From: Pseudomonadota bacterium
GTDB lineage: Bacteria > Pseudomonadota > Gammaproteobacteria > Pseudomonadales > Moraxellaceae
Direction of reading: 5' to 3'
NCBI GenBank assembly: GCA_021851865.1
Contig: JAJZBU010000004.1
Coordinates: 41,489 to 105,488 of the forward strand
Length of the DNA: 64,000 nucleotides
Position numbers and translations under genes: made by a program. This document shows, piece after piece, positions 47,672 to 58,049 of the stretch. The notes under the pieces were generated by a model, which ran no database searches, was not told the origin of the DNA, and was given only the letters and a program-made list of their open reading frames with translations. Numbering within the stretch: position 1 is the first letter of the stretch; each line of letters opens with the position of its first letter.

Positions 47672-49207
47672 ATGCCTCAGCATGTGCAGCCGGTGATCCT
47701 GCTGATTCTCGATGGATGGGGCTATCGTTCCGATGCCGCCCACAATGCCATCGCCCAGGCGCAAGCCCCGGTCTGGCGGCGTTTGTGGCAGGAACGGCCG
47801 CATACCCTGATCTCGGCGTCGGGTCGCGATGTCGGCCTGCCGCGCGGACAGATGGGCAATTCCGAGGTCGGGCACACCCATCTCGGCGCCGGTCGCGTCG
47901 TCTATCAGGATCTGACCCGCATCAGTCAGGCGCTCGAGGACGGCAGTTTTCAGCAGAATGAGGTGCTCGCTGCCGCCGTCGCGACGGTCGTTCAAAAAAA
48001 GACCAAGCTGCATATCATGGGTCTGCTCTCCGACGGTGGCGTACACAGCCATATCGACCATATCGAGGCGATGGTGGCTCTCGCGGTCGCTCGCGGTGCG
48101 GGTGAAGTCTGCGTGCACGCTTTTCTCGATGGCCGCGACACCCCGCCGCGCTCGGCGGCCGGGTATTTGCAAAAGCTCAGCGCGTCTTTGCCCGCGGCGG
48201 CGAGGATCAGCAGCCTGTGTGGTCGCTACTATGCCATGGACCGTGACAACAACTGGTCACGCATGCAGAGCGCCTGGGACCTCATCGTCGATGGCGAGGC
48301 GCCCTTTCATGCCGACAGCGCCGCGCAGGGTCTGGCGCAAGCCTATGCCCGCGGTGAGAACGATGAGTTCGTGCAAGCGACGCGCATCGGTGAAGTGACC
48401 CGGGTGGAAGACGGCGATGCCGTCATTTTCATGAACTTCCGCGCCGATCGCGCGCGTCAGCTCAGTCGCGCCTTCACCGCGGCGGAAGTGCCGACGCTCG
48501 TGCGTCGCCGCCGTCCGCACTGCTCGAGTTTTGTCCAGCTCACCGAGTACGCCGAGGAGATCAAGGCGCCGGTGGCCTTCCCGCCGCAGTCCCTGCAGCG
48601 CGTCTTCGGTGAGTATCTGGCGGAGCAGGGCTGTCATCAGCTGCGCATCGCCGAGACCGAGAAATATGCGCATGTGACCTTTTTCTTCAATGGTGGTCGC
48701 GAAGAGCCCTTTCCGGGGGAGGATCGCATCCTCATCCCTTCGCCGAAAGTGGCCACCTTTGATCTGCAGCCGGAAATGTCGGTCGATGCCATCACCGAGC
48801 GCTTGATCGCGGCCTTGCGTGAACGCCGCTATGAAGCCGTCATTTGCAACTTCGCCAACGGTGACCAGGTCGGACATACCGGCATCATGGCAGCCGCCAT
48901 CGAGGCGGTGGAGGCGGTCGATCGCTGCCTCGGTCGCTTGTTGCCGGTGCTCGCCGAAGTCGGTGCTGAGATGATCATCACCGCCGACCATGGCAACGTC
49001 GAATGCATGCTCGATGAGGCGGCGGGCCAACCGCTGACGGCGCACACCACCAATCCGGTGCCGCTCATCTATGTCGGGCCGCGCGCGCTCAGCCTGCGGG
49101 CGGACGGAGGTTCTCTCGTCGATGTGGCGCCGACCCTGCTCTCGTTGATGGGCTTGCCGGTGCCGACTGAGATGACGGGGCACAGCCTGATCGAGTTTCA
49201 TGAATGA
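47672..49207 (+). CDS. gpmI: 2,3-bisphosphoglycerate-independent phosphoglycerate mutase
   Basis: A 511-residue dimanganese enzyme that interconverts 3- and 2-phosphoglycerate in glycolysis. Alkaline-phosphatase-superfamily motifs: [11 protein letters not shown], the phospho-Ser region [48 protein letters not shown] and TADHGNVE. The start is ATG 47672 with GAGGAGCGAGG upstream. The next gene's ATG overlaps its stop. Confidence 0.97.
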   Translation: MPQHVQPVILLILDGWGYRSDAAHNAIAQAQAPVWRRLWQERPHTLISASGRDVGLPRGQMGNSEVGHTHLGAGRVVYQDLTRISQALEDGSFQQNEVLAAAVATVVQKKTKLHIMGLLSDGGVHSHIDHIEAMVALAVARGAGEVCVHAFLDGRDTPPRSAAGYLQKLSASLPAAARISSLCGRYYAMDRDNNWSRMQSAWDLIVDGEAPFHADSAAQGLAQAYARGENDEFVQATRIGEVTRVEDGDAVIFMNFRADRARQLSRAFTAAEVPTLVRRRRPHCSSFVQLTEYAEEIKAPVAFPPQSLQRVFGEYLAEQGCHQLRIAETEKYAHVTFFFNGGREEPFPGEDRILIPSPKVATFDLQPEMSVDAITERLIAALRERRYEAVICNFANGDQVGHTGIMAAAIEAVEAVDRCLGRLLPVLAEVGAEMIITADHGNVECMLDEAAGQPLTAHTTNPVPLIYVGPRALSLRADGGSLVDVAPTLLSLMGLPVPTEMTGHSLIEFHE

Positions 49208-50346
49208 TGACGTGCGTGCGCTGGGGCGCCCTGCTACTGTTGTTGCTGCCGGGCCTGGTGCTGGCGCGGCCGGTGACCAACGTCAGTTCCCATCTCAGTG
49301 CCGTGCGTCGGCAGATCGCCAAGGTGGAAGCGCACCAGCGTCTGACCGAGGCTGAACGTCAGCAGCAGGAGCTGGCGCGTGAGCAGGCCGAGCGCGACAT
49401 CGGTCGTCTGGTTGAGCAGATGCGTGGTCTCGACGCACAGGTGGCGGGGGTCAACCGCCAGCTCCTGGCCCTGCAACAGCGTCAGCAGCAGCTCGAGCAG
49501 GAGGATCAGACGCAGACCCAGGCTTTGATGCGCGAGGACAGGCTGGTCTGGCAGAATGTGCGGCACGACTATTTTCGTCTGCTGCTCAACCAGCAACACC
49601 CCGAAAAGCTGGCGCGCGTGCTGCACGATTTTCGCATTCTCAACGCCGATCGCGATCATCGCCTGCAAGCCTTGCGCCGCAATGTCGCGGAACTGGCGCA
49701 GAGCCGGCAGCAGACCGAGCGCGAGCGCGACCGCTTGGCGCAATTGCAGCAAGGGCTGCAACAGCGGCATCAGGAATTGTCGTCGGCGCAAAAACGGCGG
49801 CAGAGAGCTTTGGCGATGCTGCGGCGTCGCGAAGAGTCGGACGGACAGAAGCTGGAGCGCTTGCAGCATAGCGAGCGCCGCCTCAGCGATCTGCTCGCGC
49901 GTCTGAGTCGGCCCACCCCAGGCGTGCATCCAACCGCGCCGGGTGGGGCTTTGATGCCAGCGCCCGCTGGGGCCTGCGCCCTGCCCGCCAGCGGTGGGCT
50001 GCGCAACCAGTTCGCCGCCGAGCGCATGGGGGGGCTGCGTTGGAATGGTGTGGTGATCGCGGTCCCGAGTGGTACGCCGGTGCATGCTGTCGCCGCCGGA
50101 CACGTCGTTTACGCCGCCTACGTGCGCGGTTATGGTCTGCTCATCATCGTCGATCACGGCCAGGGCTTGCTCAGCATCTATGGTCAGAACCGCAGCCTGC
50201 GCAAACGCGCTGGTGATACGATACAGGCCGGTGAGGTCATCGCCGAGGCGGGTGATACCGGTGATGCCAGTTCGCAGGGTGTTTATTTCGAGGTCAGGCG
50301 ACATGGCCATCCGGAAGATCCGGCGCGCTGGTGTCATGAGAAATAG
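49204..50346 (+). CDS. envC: EnvC-like murein hydrolase activator
   Basis: A 380-residue exported protein: a signal peptide ([16 protein letters not shown]), a long coiled coil (about 25-235, very Gln/Arg-rich), and a C-terminal LytM-like domain ([56 protein letters not shown]). The zinc ligands of active LytM enzymes are missing, notably HxH where SIYGQN stands. This matches EnvC, which activates amidases AmiA/B at the septum instead of cutting itself. The ATG overlaps the gpmI stop by 4 bases. Confidence 0.92.
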   Translation: MMTCVRWGALLLLLLPGLVLARPVTNVSSHLSAVRRQIAKVEAHQRLTEAERQQQELAREQAERDIGRLVEQMRGLDAQVAGVNRQLLALQQRQQQLEQEDQTQTQALMREDRLVWQNVRHDYFRLLLNQQHPEKLARVLHDFRILNADRDHRLQALRRNVAELAQSRQQTERERDRLAQLQQGLQQRHQELSSAQKRRQRALAMLRRREESDGQKLERLQHSERRLSDLLARLSRPTPGVHPTAPGGALMPAPAGACALPASGGLRNQFAAERMGGLRWNGVVIAVPSGTPVHAVAAGHVVYAAYVRGYGLLIIVDHGQGLLSIYGQNRSLRKRAGDTIQAGEVIAEAGDTGDASSQGVYFEVRRHGHPEDPARWCHEK

Positions 50347-50358
50347 CCGTCATATAAT
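50331..50358 (+). promoter_or_regulatory. Possible promoter for ctpA
   Basis: GTGTCA (50331-50336) and TATAAT (50353-50358) with a 16-base spacer overlap the end of envC, about 28 bases before the ctpA ATG. Confidence 0.45.
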
Positions 50359-50386
50359 CCGCTCATATTAGCCAGGGGATGTCCCG

Positions 50387-51721
50387 ATGCGCCGTCTTGT
50401 TCTTACCATGATTCTCGTCGCGGTCTCTTCTTCCCGCGCGCAGGCGCCGCAGAATACGGCCGCTCCGGTCGCGCCCGCGGCCCCTGCTTCTGCTTCGGCC
50501 CCTGCTCCGGCGGGCGTGGCGGCGATGGATGTCGAGGATTTGCGCATGTTCGTCGAGGTCATGGATCAGATTCGGGCGTCCTACGTCGAGCCGGTGCAGG
50601 ACCACACGCTCTGGGTCGACGCCGTGCGCGGCATGCTCGAGTCTCTCGATCCGCACTCGGAGTACCTCGATCGCAAGGATTACCGCACCTTGCGTGAAGA
50701 CACCAGTGGCTCCTTCGACGGTGTCGGGCTCGAGCTCAATATGGACAATGACCAGCTCAAGGTGGTCGCGCCCATCGATGGATCACCAGCGCAGAAGGCC
50801 GGCATTCGCGCTGGCGACGTCATCATCAAGTTGAATGGTCAGTTGGTGCATGGCCAGAGCATGCAGGCGCTGATCGCGCAGATGAATGGTGCGCCCGGTA
50901 GCCGCATCGTCATCACCATACAAAGAGGTGATGGCCCGTTGCGGGATATCGCCATGCAGCGCGCCCATATCGCGGTCAGTGCCGTGCAGGGCAGCTGGAT
51001 CACCCCGGGCGAGGCGTTGCTGCGCATCAGCATGTTCACCGAGAGAACGGGGCAGGATCTCGAGGAGCAAACGCGCAAGCTGCGCGCGACCGGGACCATT
51101 CGTGGCGTCGTCCTCGATCTGCGCAACAACCCCGGCGGCGTCCTCACCGGTGCGGTGGATGTCGCCGATGAGTTTCTCGATCAGGGTGTCATCGTCAGCA
51201 CGCGTGGCCGCATCAAGGACGCCGACCAGCGCTTTGTCGCCACGCCCGGCCAGCTGTTCAGCGCCGTGCCGGTGGTGGTGCTGATCAATGGCGGTACGGC
51301 GTCGGCGGCTGAAATCGTCGCCGGTGCCCTGCAGGATAACCACCGCGCTTTGCTCCTCGGCACGACCAGTTTTGGGAAAGGCTCGGTACAGTCGGTGCTG
51401 CCCTTGCGTGGTGAGCGCGGCATCAAGCTGACGACGGCGCGCTACTACACGCCGAGCGGTCGCTCTATCCAGGCGCACGGCATCATCCCCGACCTGACCG
51501 TGCATCAAGCCGACGTCAAGGTGACCGATGATAGTGATCAGTTCTATCACGAGGCGGATCTGGCGGGGCACCTCGGCAATCAGCAAAAGTCCAGCGACGA
51601 ACATGCGTCATCTGACGATGATCAGCTCTTGGCGCGTGATTTCCAGCTTTACCAGGCGCTGAGCATCCTGCGGGCGCAGGACCTCATGCATCCAGTCGCA
51701 TCGTCAGGCCCTGGGCACTGA
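50387..51721 (+). CDS. ctpA: C-terminal processing protease, S41 family
   Basis: A 444-residue periplasmic serine protease. After signal peptide [19 protein letters not shown] comes an Ala/Pro linker. A PDZ domain follows (about 95-180: [29 protein letters not shown]), then the S41 core with the nucleophile Ser in [18 protein letters not shown] and Lys in [15 protein letters not shown]. The gpmI-envC-ctpA order is conserved in pseudomonads, where CtpA degrades cell-wall hydrolases. Its last 38 bases overlap hisF tail to tail. Confidence 0.94.
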   Translation: MRRLVLTMILVAVSSSRAQAPQNTAAPVAPAAPASASAPAPAGVAAMDVEDLRMFVEVMDQIRASYVEPVQDHTLWVDAVRGMLESLDPHSEYLDRKDYRTLREDTSGSFDGVGLELNMDNDQLKVVAPIDGSPAQKAGIRAGDVIIKLNGQLVHGQSMQALIAQMNGAPGSRIVITIQRGDGPLRDIAMQRAHIAVSAVQGSWITPGEALLRISMFTERTGQDLEEQTRKLRATGTIRGVVLDLRNNPGGVLTGAVDVADEFLDQGVIVSTRGRIKDADQRFVATPGQLFSAVPVVVLINGGTASAAEIVAGALQDNHRALLLGTTSFGKGSVQSVLPLRGERGIKLTTARYYTPSGRSIQAHGIIPDLTVHQADVKVTDDSDQFYHEADLAGHLGNQQKSSDEHASSDDDQLLARDFQLYQALSILRAQDLMHPVASSGPGH

Positions 51722-52451
51722 GATAGCGTTTCGCTTCACCGATGCTGTGCTGGCCGAAGTGGAAGATGCTGGCGGCGAGGACGGCATCGGCGCCTCCGGC
51801 GATGAAGCCCTGCGCCAGGTGTTCGAGGCTGCCGACGCCGCCCGAGGCGATGACCGGCACCTGCACCGCCTCGCTCACCGCGCGCGTCAGGGCGAGGTCA
51901 TAACCCTGACGGGTGCCGTCAGCGTCCATGCTGGTGAGTAGGACTTCACCCGCGCCATCTTCGGTCATGCGCACCGCCCATTCGATGGCGTCGAGTCCGG
52001 TTGGACGGCGACCACCGTGCGTGAAGATCTCCCAGCGCCCGGCTGCCACCTGCTTGGCGTCGACGGCGATGACCAAGCATTGGGCGCCGAAGTGATCGGC
52101 GGCGGCCTTGATCAGGTCGGGGTCGGCGATGGCCGCTGAGTTGATGCTGACTTTGTCGGCGCCGGCGTTGAGCAGGGCGCGAATATCGGCGATGCTGCGA
52201 ATACCGCCGCCGACGGTGAGCGGTACGAAGACTTCGCTCGCCATACGGCGCACCGTCTCGAGTGTGGTATCGCGGCCCTCATGGCTGGCGCTGATGTCAA
52301 GAAAGGTGATCTCATCGGCGCCTTCGGCGTCGTAACGACGCGCCACTTCGACGGGGTCGCCGGCGTCGCGAATGTCGACGAACTGCACGCCCTTGACGAC
52401 GCGCCCCTTGTCGACGTCGAGGCAGGGGATGATGCGTTTGGCCAGGCTCAT
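51684..52451 (-). CDS. hisF: Imidazole glycerol phosphate synthase, cyclase subunit
   Basis: A 255-residue TIM barrel that uses ammonia from HisH to close the imidazole ring, giving IGP and AICAR. Seen: [18 protein letters not shown] with catalytic Asp11, [15 protein letters not shown] and the second catalytic Asp in [15 protein letters not shown]. The ATG overlaps the hisA stop by 4 bases. Last gene of the hisBHAF operon in this window. Confidence 0.97.
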   Translation of the reverse strand: MSLAKRIIPCLDVDKGRVVKGVQFVDIRDAGDPVEVARRYDAEGADEITFLDISASHEGRDTTLETVRRMASEVFVPLTVGGGIRSIADIRALLNAGADKVSINSAAIADPDLIKAAADHFGAQCLVIAVDAKQVAAGRWEIFTHGGRRPTGLDAIEWAVRMTEDGAGEVLLTSMDADGTRQGYDLALTRAVSEAVQVPVIASGGVGSLEHLAQGFIAGGADAVLAASIFHFGQHSIGEAKRYLSAQGLTMRLDA

Positions 52452-53179
52452 GCTTGATCTGCCAGAGCCTGTGCTTCGGCCAGGACGAGATGTCCTTCGT
52501 AGAGCGCACGGCCGCTGATGGCGCCGATGATGCCCTTTTCGCCGCTGGCACGCAGCGCCACGATGTCATCGATACGGCTGATGCCGCCCGAGGCGATGAT
52601 CGGCAGGCCGCTCTGGCGCGCCAGTTCGGCGGTGGCCTGGACGTTGACGCCCTGCATCATGCCGTCACGACGGATGTCGGTGTAGATGATGGCGGCGATG
52701 CCCGCCGTCCGGAAGCGCTGGGCCAGTTCGAGCGCCGATGTCTGGCTGAGCTCAGCCCAGCCTTCGCTGGCGACCAGGCCATCGCGGGCGTCGATGCCGA
52801 CGATGATGCGGCCGGGGTGACGGGCGCAGGCGGCGTCGACGAGATCGGGCTGGCGTAAGGCGGAGGTTCCCAGGATGACCCACTGTACGCCGGCCTGCAG
52901 ATAGCGATCGATGGTCGCCATGTCGCGAATACCACCGCCGATCTGCAGCGGCAGCTGCGGCAGGGCGCGATGGATGGCGGTCACCACTTCGGCGTGCACC
53001 GGCGCGCCGGCGAAGGCGCCGTTGAGATCGACCAGATGTAGGCGACGCGCGCCTTGCATCTGCCAGTGACGGGCCATGGCGACGGGGTCATCGGAGAAGA
53101 CGGTGTTGTCATCCATGCGCCCCTGGCGCAAACGGACACAAGCTCCATCCTTGAGGTCTATGGCAGGAATGATCAGCAT
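52448..53179 (-). CDS. hisA: Phosphoribosylformimino-AICAR-phosphate isomerase
   Basis: A 243-residue TIM barrel catalysing the Amadori rearrangement of ProFAR to [23 protein letters not shown] contains the catalytic Asp8; [20 protein letters not shown], the second Asp in [12 protein letters not shown], and IIASGGIS are standard. It is separated from hisH by 18 bases. Confidence 0.97.
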   Translation of the reverse strand: MLIIPAIDLKDGACVRLRQGRMDDNTVFSDDPVAMARHWQMQGARRLHLVDLNGAFAGAPVHAEVVTAIHRALPQLPLQIGGGIRDMATIDRYLQAGVQWVILGTSALRQPDLVDAACARHPGRIIVGIDARDGLVASEGWAELSQTSALELAQRFRTAGIAAIIYTDIRRDGMMQGVNVQATAELARQSGLPIIASGGISRIDDIVALRASGEKGIIGAISGRALYEGHLVLAEAQALADQA

Positions 53180-53197
53180 GGCATTTCTCGAGCGTTC

Positions 53198-53830
53198 TCA
53201 GGGGTGCCAGTTGAGAAAATTACGGAGCAGGGTCAGACCGGCGCGCTGACTCTTCTCGGGATGGAACTGGACGGCAAAGACCGACTCATGGCCGAGCGCC
53301 GAGCAGAAGCGCAGGCCGTAGTCGCTATGGGCTCGGCAGAGCGCCGCAGAGTCGGGGTGGCAGTAATAACTGTGCACGAAGTAGAAACGGCTGCCATCCT
53401 CGATGCCCTGCCACAGAGGGTGCGGACCCTGCTGCCAGACCTCATTCCAGCCCATATGCGGAATCTTCAGGCGTCTTCCCTGCTCTTGCAGGTCATGGCC
53501 AAAGAAGCGCACCTGGCCGGGATAGATGTCGAGGCCATCGACGCCGGCATTTTCCTCGGAATGGCTGAGGAGGGCCTGCATGCCGACGCAGATGCCGAGC
53601 AGGGGTTTGCGGCCGATCAGTTCGCGCACCAGAACATCGATGCCGCCTGCGCGCATGGCGTTCATGCATTCACGCATGGCGCCTTGGCCGGGCAGGACGA
53701 TGCGATCGGCCTGGGCGATGAGGGCGGCGTCGCGGGTGATGTCGACGCGGCGGGCACCGACATGTTCGAGCGCTTTGGCGACCGAGTGCAGGTTGCCCAT
53801 GCCGTAGTCGAGCAAGGCGACCCGGGTCAT
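53198..53830 (-). CDS. hisH: Imidazole glycerol phosphate synthase, glutamine amidotransferase subunit
   Basis: A 210-residue class I glutaminase that supplies ammonia to HisF. The nucleophile Cys is in [12 protein letters not shown], the oxyanion region is LPGQGAM, and His/Glu of the triad are in [10 protein letters not shown]. Start [16 protein letters not shown] overlaps the hisB stop by 4 bases. Confidence 0.96.
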   Translation of the reverse strand: MTRVALLDYGMGNLHSVAKALEHVGARRVDITRDAALIAQADRIVLPGQGAMRECMNAMRAGGIDVLVRELIGRKPLLGICVGMQALLSHSEENAGVDGLDIYPGQVRFFGHDLQEQGRRLKIPHMGWNEVWQQGPHPLWQGIEDGSRFYFVHSYYCHPDSAALCRAHSDYGLRFCSALGHESVFAVQFHPEKSQRAGLTLLRNFLNWHP

Positions 53831-54420
53831 AGCTGGCCCTTGGTCGATGGCGTGACGCCCTGCATGCCGGGATCGGCCTCGACCGCCTGACGCAGAGCAC
53901 GGGCGAAGGACTTGAACACCGACTCGATCTGGTGGTGCGCGTTCAATCCGCGCAGATTGTCGATATGCACGGTCATCTGCGCGTGGTTGACCAGGCCCTG
54001 GAAAAATTCGCGGAACAGGTCGACGTCAAATGAGCCGATGCGGGCGCGACTGAAGTCGATGTGATAGAACAGGCCGGGGCGTCCGGAGAGGTCGACGACG
54101 ACGCGCGACAGGGACTCGTCGAGCGGGACGTAAGCGTGGCCATAACGGCGGATGCCGCGTTTGTCGCCGAGCGCGGCGGCGAGCGCCTGACCGAGGACGA
54201 TGCCACAGTCCTCGGCGCTATGATGATCATCGACGCGTAGATCGCCGTCGCAGTGCAGACGAATATCGATCAGGCCGTGGCGTACGATCTGGTCGATCAT
54301 GTGATCGAGAAAGGGCATGCCGGTATGAACGTCGCCCTGGCCGCTGCCATCGAGACAGATCTCGGCACGGATGCGCGTCTCCTGGGTGTTTCTGACGATG
54401 CTTGCAGATCGTACGCTCAT
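53827..54420 (-). CDS. hisB: Imidazoleglycerol-phosphate dehydratase
   Basis: A 197-residue Mn-dependent dehydratase, the monofunctional type without a HisB phosphatase domain. Metal-binding motifs: [30 protein letters not shown] and the C-terminal [17 protein letters not shown]. First gene of the his operon here; hisG, hisD, hisC, hisI and hisE are not in the window. Confidence 0.97.
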   Translation of the reverse strand: MSVRSASIVRNTQETRIRAEICLDGSGQGDVHTGMPFLDHMIDQIVRHGLIDIRLHCDGDLRVDDHHSAEDCGIVLGQALAAALGDKRGIRRYGHAYVPLDESLSRVVVDLSGRPGLFYHIDFSRARIGSFDVDLFREFFQGLVNHAQMTVHIDNLRGLNAHHQIESVFKSFARALRQAVEADPGMQGVTPSTKGQL

Positions 54421-54447
54421 GATAGACCTTCGTGATGAAACGTCGAC

Positions 54448-54502
54448 ATTATACGCATGCTCGCGATCACCGTGGTGAAAAGCCGGTACAGATCATTATA
54501 CT
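54448..54502. promoter_or_regulatory. Divergent -10 elements between hisB and the PanZ-like gene
   Basis: TATAAT on the minus strand (54453-54448), 28 bases before hisB, and TATACT on the + strand (54497-54502), about 30 bases before the GNAT gene. Neither has a strong -35. No his leader peptide or attenuator is seen. Confidence 0.4.
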
Positions 54503-54531
54503 GGGGGGCACCCTATTTTGGAGATATCTTC

Positions 54532-54960
54532 ATGCCTGTGGAAGTCGAGGTCTATCAGAAAGAGCTGCCCACGGCGATCGCCGAGGATCTGCGGCGTATT
54601 TACATCGATACCCCGGGGTATGCCGACGCGCAGACGGTGCTGGCGGATCTGCAACGACGCCTGCGCGAAGACGGGGATCGCTATTATGCCGGACGCTTCA
54701 ATGGACACTGGATCTGCGGAGCGCTCGTCGGCGATCAGGGAGAGGATCGCATCATGCGCTATCTCGCCGTGCATCCAGCTACGCGTGGTCGGGGTGTCGC
54801 CGAGCGGCTCGTGGAGGAGATTCGGCAACAGGAGCTGGAGCGTGGTCCGGGCCACTTGGTGACGGGATTTCAAGTCGACGACGCGGCGCTGGCGTCTATA
54901 CTCAGGGCCATGGGCTTCATTCCGCATGGAGCGATGGGCATCTACAGATGCCAGCTGTAG
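54532..54960 (+). CDS. GNAT-fold protein, PanZ-like
   Basis: A 142-residue acetyltransferase-fold protein. YYAGRFNGHWICGALVG and YLAVHPATRGRGVAERLVEEI carry the acetyl-CoA-binding RGRGVA pattern, and LRAMGFIPHGAMGIY ends it. The layout resembles PanZ/PanM, the acetyl-CoA sensor that triggers and inhibits PanD self-cleavage, but a general GNAT enzyme is possible. GGAG about eight bases before ATG 54532 sets the start. It is divergent from hisB, 32 bases before the kinase gene. Confidence 0.65.
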   Translation: MPVEVEVYQKELPTAIAEDLRRIYIDTPGYADAQTVLADLQRRLREDGDRYYAGRFNGHWICGALVGDQGEDRIMRYLAVHPATRGRGVAERLVEEIRQQELERGPGHLVTGFQVDDAALASILRAMGFIPHGAMGIYRCQL

Positions 54961-54992
54961 CCGGGAGCTGATCCGGTAGGAGGCGGCGAGCG

Positions 54993-57900
54993 ATGCTGGG
55001 CAGGTGTTGGTGGTGTGTTCTCCTGCCGGGATTCATCGTCCTGTCGGCCTGGGCGCAGCCGCCTCTGCGGGTGCTCATCGATGACGATTACCCGCCTTAC
55101 AGTTTTCATGACGCGCGCGGCGTTCTGCAGGGCGAGCGCATCGACGTCTGGAAGGCGTGGGCGGCGGTCAACAAGACCTCTGTGCAGGTCATCGGCCTGC
55201 CCTGGGGCCAGGCCAAGGCGGCCTTGCTGGCCGGCCAGGGTGATGTTCTCGATACTCTCTTTGTGACGCCGGAACGCCGGGCCAACTATCGCTTCTCGCC
55301 CCCCTATGCCCGGATTCCTGTGCGTCTCTATTTTGCCCGACAGCTGACCGGAGTCGGTGACATTCATTCCCTGGGCGCGTTCACCATCGCCGCCAAAAAT
55401 GGCGATGCCTGTCTGCACACCTTGACGGAAGTCGGGCTGCATCAGATGCGCACCTATGTCAGTTACGACGCCATCATCGACGCGGCGCAGCAGCACCAGG
55501 TCTCGGTCTTCTGCATGGATCAGTCCGCCGCGGTCTATCTGCTGGCGCATCGCGGCTTGCTGCAACAGTTCCGTTCGACAGCGGCGATCAGTGAGGGCTC
55601 CCTCGCTTGGGCTGTCGTGCGTTCGCGGCCGGAGCTCTATGGCGAGGTGCAACGTGGTTTTGCTCGCTTGCCGGCGCAGGACGTGCTCAGTATTGAGCGA
55701 AAATGGCAGGGCGAGGAACTGCCAGCGGCCTCCTGGCGCAAGCAACACCGGTCACTGATCATCCTGGTCGGGGTGGCTGCGCTGGCCATTCTGATGTTGC
55801 TGATATGGGGGCAGACCTTGCGTTTGCGCGTGCTGGCGCGTACACGCGCTCTGCGCCGTGCGCTGCAGGCGGTGCGCGAGGCGCGTTCGCGCGCCGACGA
55901 CAGTCGCAAGGGGCTTGAGGCATTGATCGATGCGATACCGGACGTTCTGCTCGAGATCGACGTCGACGGCCGTTGTCTGAGCTGTCGCTTGCCGCAACAC
56001 GACGTCCTCGCCGGTGCCGAGGTCTTTATGCAAGCGGTCGGCCACTCTATCGGTAGTCTCTGGTCGGCGGCGTCGGCCGATGTTTTTTCGCAAGCTCTCG
56101 CCGAAACGCGGCAACGGGGGTGGTCGCGTGGCCGCGTCGTCTACCTCGAATTGGCGGCACAGCAGCGTTGTTTCGAACTCCTGATCGGCAGTCGCAAGGA
56201 TGCCGATGGGAATTTGGGTCACTTCGTCGTCCTGCTGCATGACATCAGCCGGCGCAAGAGCCTGGAAGATGAACTGAGGCTGCACCGCACCCATCTGGAG
56301 AGCCTCGTTCAGGCCAAGACCCAGGAACTGCATCAGGCCAATGAGCAGTTGCAGCGGCAAGCCCGCCTGTTGCGCGCGCGTTCGCGCAGTTCGCAGGCCC
56401 TCATCCGTGCCGTCGACGAGCACGCACTGCAGAATGAGGTCTGTCGCATCCTCGTTGAGGAGTGCGGCCATCGCATGGCCACCGTCTCTTATGTCATCCA
56501 GGATGAGGCGCAGAGCCTGCGACCCACGGCCTGGGCTGGGGAAGGCGTCGATTATCTGCAGAAGATCCGGCTGAGTTGGGGCGACAACCTCTATGGTCGC
56601 GGTCCAGCCGGAAGATCTTTGCGCGAAGGGCGGCCGGTGGTGTCTGATGCGGATCAGGATCCGGGCTACCTTCCTTGGCGTGAAATGGCTCTGGCGCACG
56701 GGTTTTTATCGTCGATCGGCCTGCCTTTTCAACTTGAGGATGGCCAACAGGGGGTCTTTTCCATCTACGCCGGCCAGGCGCATGGATTCCCCGACGGCGA
56801 AGTCGCTCTCCTGCAGGAATTGGTCGATGACTTCGCCTATGGCCACTCGGTACTGCGTCTGCGCATCCGACAGGATGAGACTCTGCAGGAGTTGCGCCAT
56901 CATATCGAGACCGAACAGAAGGCGCGGCAGGAGTCTTCGACGTTGAGTGCTTATCTGCGCGAGGTGCTCGACGCGCTCGACAGCGCCATCATCGTCTGGG
57001 GGCCGGATCATCGCCTGCGCTTATGGAACCAGTCTTTGGTGCGGATGTTCCCGCAACGCGCAGAGTGGCTGCAGCAGGGCATCGATCACGATGAGTATCG
57101 CCGCCGCCTGATCGAGACCGGAGCTGAGGTGATACCTTTCAGCACCTGGGATCACTGGGATGACAGCACCATCGTCAAGCGCTCAAATGCCGGACGCATC
57201 GTTGAATACAGCCGCCTGAGCATCACCGATGGCAGTCGTATCGTCATCATCAGCGACATCACCGAGACCATGCAGATGCGCGAGTTGATGCAGCGCAATG
57301 AGCGACTGAGCGGGCTCGGACGCTTGGTGGCGGGGGTGGCGCATGAACTCAATACGCCGATCGGTGTCGCCCTGACCGCCAGCACCCACCTCACCCATGG
57401 TCTGCGTCAGCTACAGACCGTCGCCGCAGGTAGCAGCCTGAGCCGGCAGACCCTGCAGGATCTGCTCGAACAGCAGCGCAAGGCGACTGGCCTGATCGAG
57501 AAGAGTTTGCTGCGCGCCATCGATCTGATCGGCAATTTCAAGCAGGTCTCCGTCGATCAGGCGGGCGAGGCGCGGCGCGACTTCGATCTCGCGCAGGTAT
57601 TGCACGAAGTGGTGGAGACGGTGCGGGTTCTGCTCAAGCCCGAGGGACATGATATTCAGCTTGAAGGCGACGGCGCGATACCGATGGACAGCTTTCCCGG
57701 TGCTCTCGGTCAGGTCATCACCAACCTGGTGACCAATGCCATAGCCCACGCTTATGAGCAGGGGCAGCACGGCCACCTGCGCCTGTTTTATGAGCGCCAG
57801 GGAGAAGAGCGAGTGCGCTTGCTCTTCGAGGATGATGGCATGGGGATTCCAGCAGAGCACATGGCGCACATTTTCGATCCGTTTTTTACCACCAAGCTGG

Positions 57901-58046
57901 GCAAAGGCGGCAGCGGCCTAGGCCTGCACATCGTCCACACCATCGTCACCGATCTTCTCGGCGGCAGCGTCAGCGTCCAGTCGCAACCCGGACAGGGTGC
58001 GCACTTTCAGATAATTCTGCCGGTGCACGCCCCGGAGGAGTTTTGA
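54993..58046 (+). CDS. Hybrid-sensor histidine kinase with periplasmic solute-binding domain (orphan)
   Basis: A 1017-residue kinase. After a signal peptide, a type 3 solute-binding domain (about 24-250: LRVLIDDDYPPYSFHDARG, VTPERRANYRFSPPY, SIERKWQGE) faces the periplasm; one TM segment (LIILVGVAALAILMLLIWG) follows. The cytoplasmic part has PAS (about 310-425), coiled coil, GAF (about 465-620), a second PAS, HisKA (LVAGVAHELNTPIGVALTAS) and HATPase_c (NLVTNAIAHAYEQG, DDGMGI, GGSGLGLHIVHTI). It probably senses a small polar solute or amino acid. AGGAGG nine bases before the ATG. No response regulator is adjacent. Confidence 0.9.
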   Translation: MLGRCWWCVLLPGFIVLSAWAQPPLRVLIDDDYPPYSFHDARGVLQGERIDVWKAWAAVNKTSVQVIGLPWGQAKAALLAGQGDVLDTLFVTPERRANYRFSPPYARIPVRLYFARQLTGVGDIHSLGAFTIAAKNGDACLHTLTEVGLHQMRTYVSYDAIIDAAQQHQVSVFCMDQSAAVYLLAHRGLLQQFRSTAAISEGSLAWAVVRSRPELYGEVQRGFARLPAQDVLSIERKWQGEELPAASWRKQHRSLIILVGVAALAILMLLIWGQTLRLRVLARTRALRRALQAVREARSRADDSRKGLEALIDAIPDVLLEIDVDGRCLSCRLPQHDVLAGAEVFMQAVGHSIGSLWSAASADVFSQALAETRQRGWSRGRVVYLELAAQQRCFELLIGSRKDADGNLGHFVVLLHDISRRKSLEDELRLHRTHLESLVQAKTQELHQANEQLQRQARLLRARSRSSQALIRAVDEHALQNEVCRILVEECGHRMATVSYVIQDEAQSLRPTAWAGEGVDYLQKIRLSWGDNLYGRGPAGRSLREGRPVVSDADQDPGYLPWREMALAHGFLSSIGLPFQLEDGQQGVFSIYAGQAHGFPDGEVALLQELVDDFAYGHSVLRLRIRQDETLQELRHHIETEQKARQESSTLSAYLREVLDALDSAIIVWGPDHRLRLWNQSLVRMFPQRAEWLQQGIDHDEYRRRLIETGAEVIPFSTWDHWDDSTIVKRSNAGRIVEYSRLSITDGSRIVIISDITETMQMRELMQRNERLSGLGRLVAGVAHELNTPIGVALTASTHLTHGLRQLQTVAAGSSLSRQTLQDLLEQQRKATGLIEKSLLRAIDLIGNFKQVSVDQAGEARRDFDLAQVLHEVVETVRVLLKPEGHDIQLEGDGAIPMDSFPGALGQVITNLVTNAIAHAYEQGQHGHLRLFYERQGEERVRLLFEDDGMGIPAEHMAHIFDPFFTTKLGKGGSGLGLHIVHTIVTDLLGGSVSVQSQPGQGAHFQIILPVHAPEEF

Positions 58047-58049
58047 CGC

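Noticed and set aside
49990..50340. EnvC as an active LytM endopeptidase
   Set aside because: The H...D and HxH zinc ligands are not present at the expected places, so an activator role is assigned instead.
53180..54531. Histidine leader peptide/attenuator for the his operon
   Set aside because: The region before hisB (54421-54531) contains no short frame rich in His codons and no terminator hairpin with a T-run.
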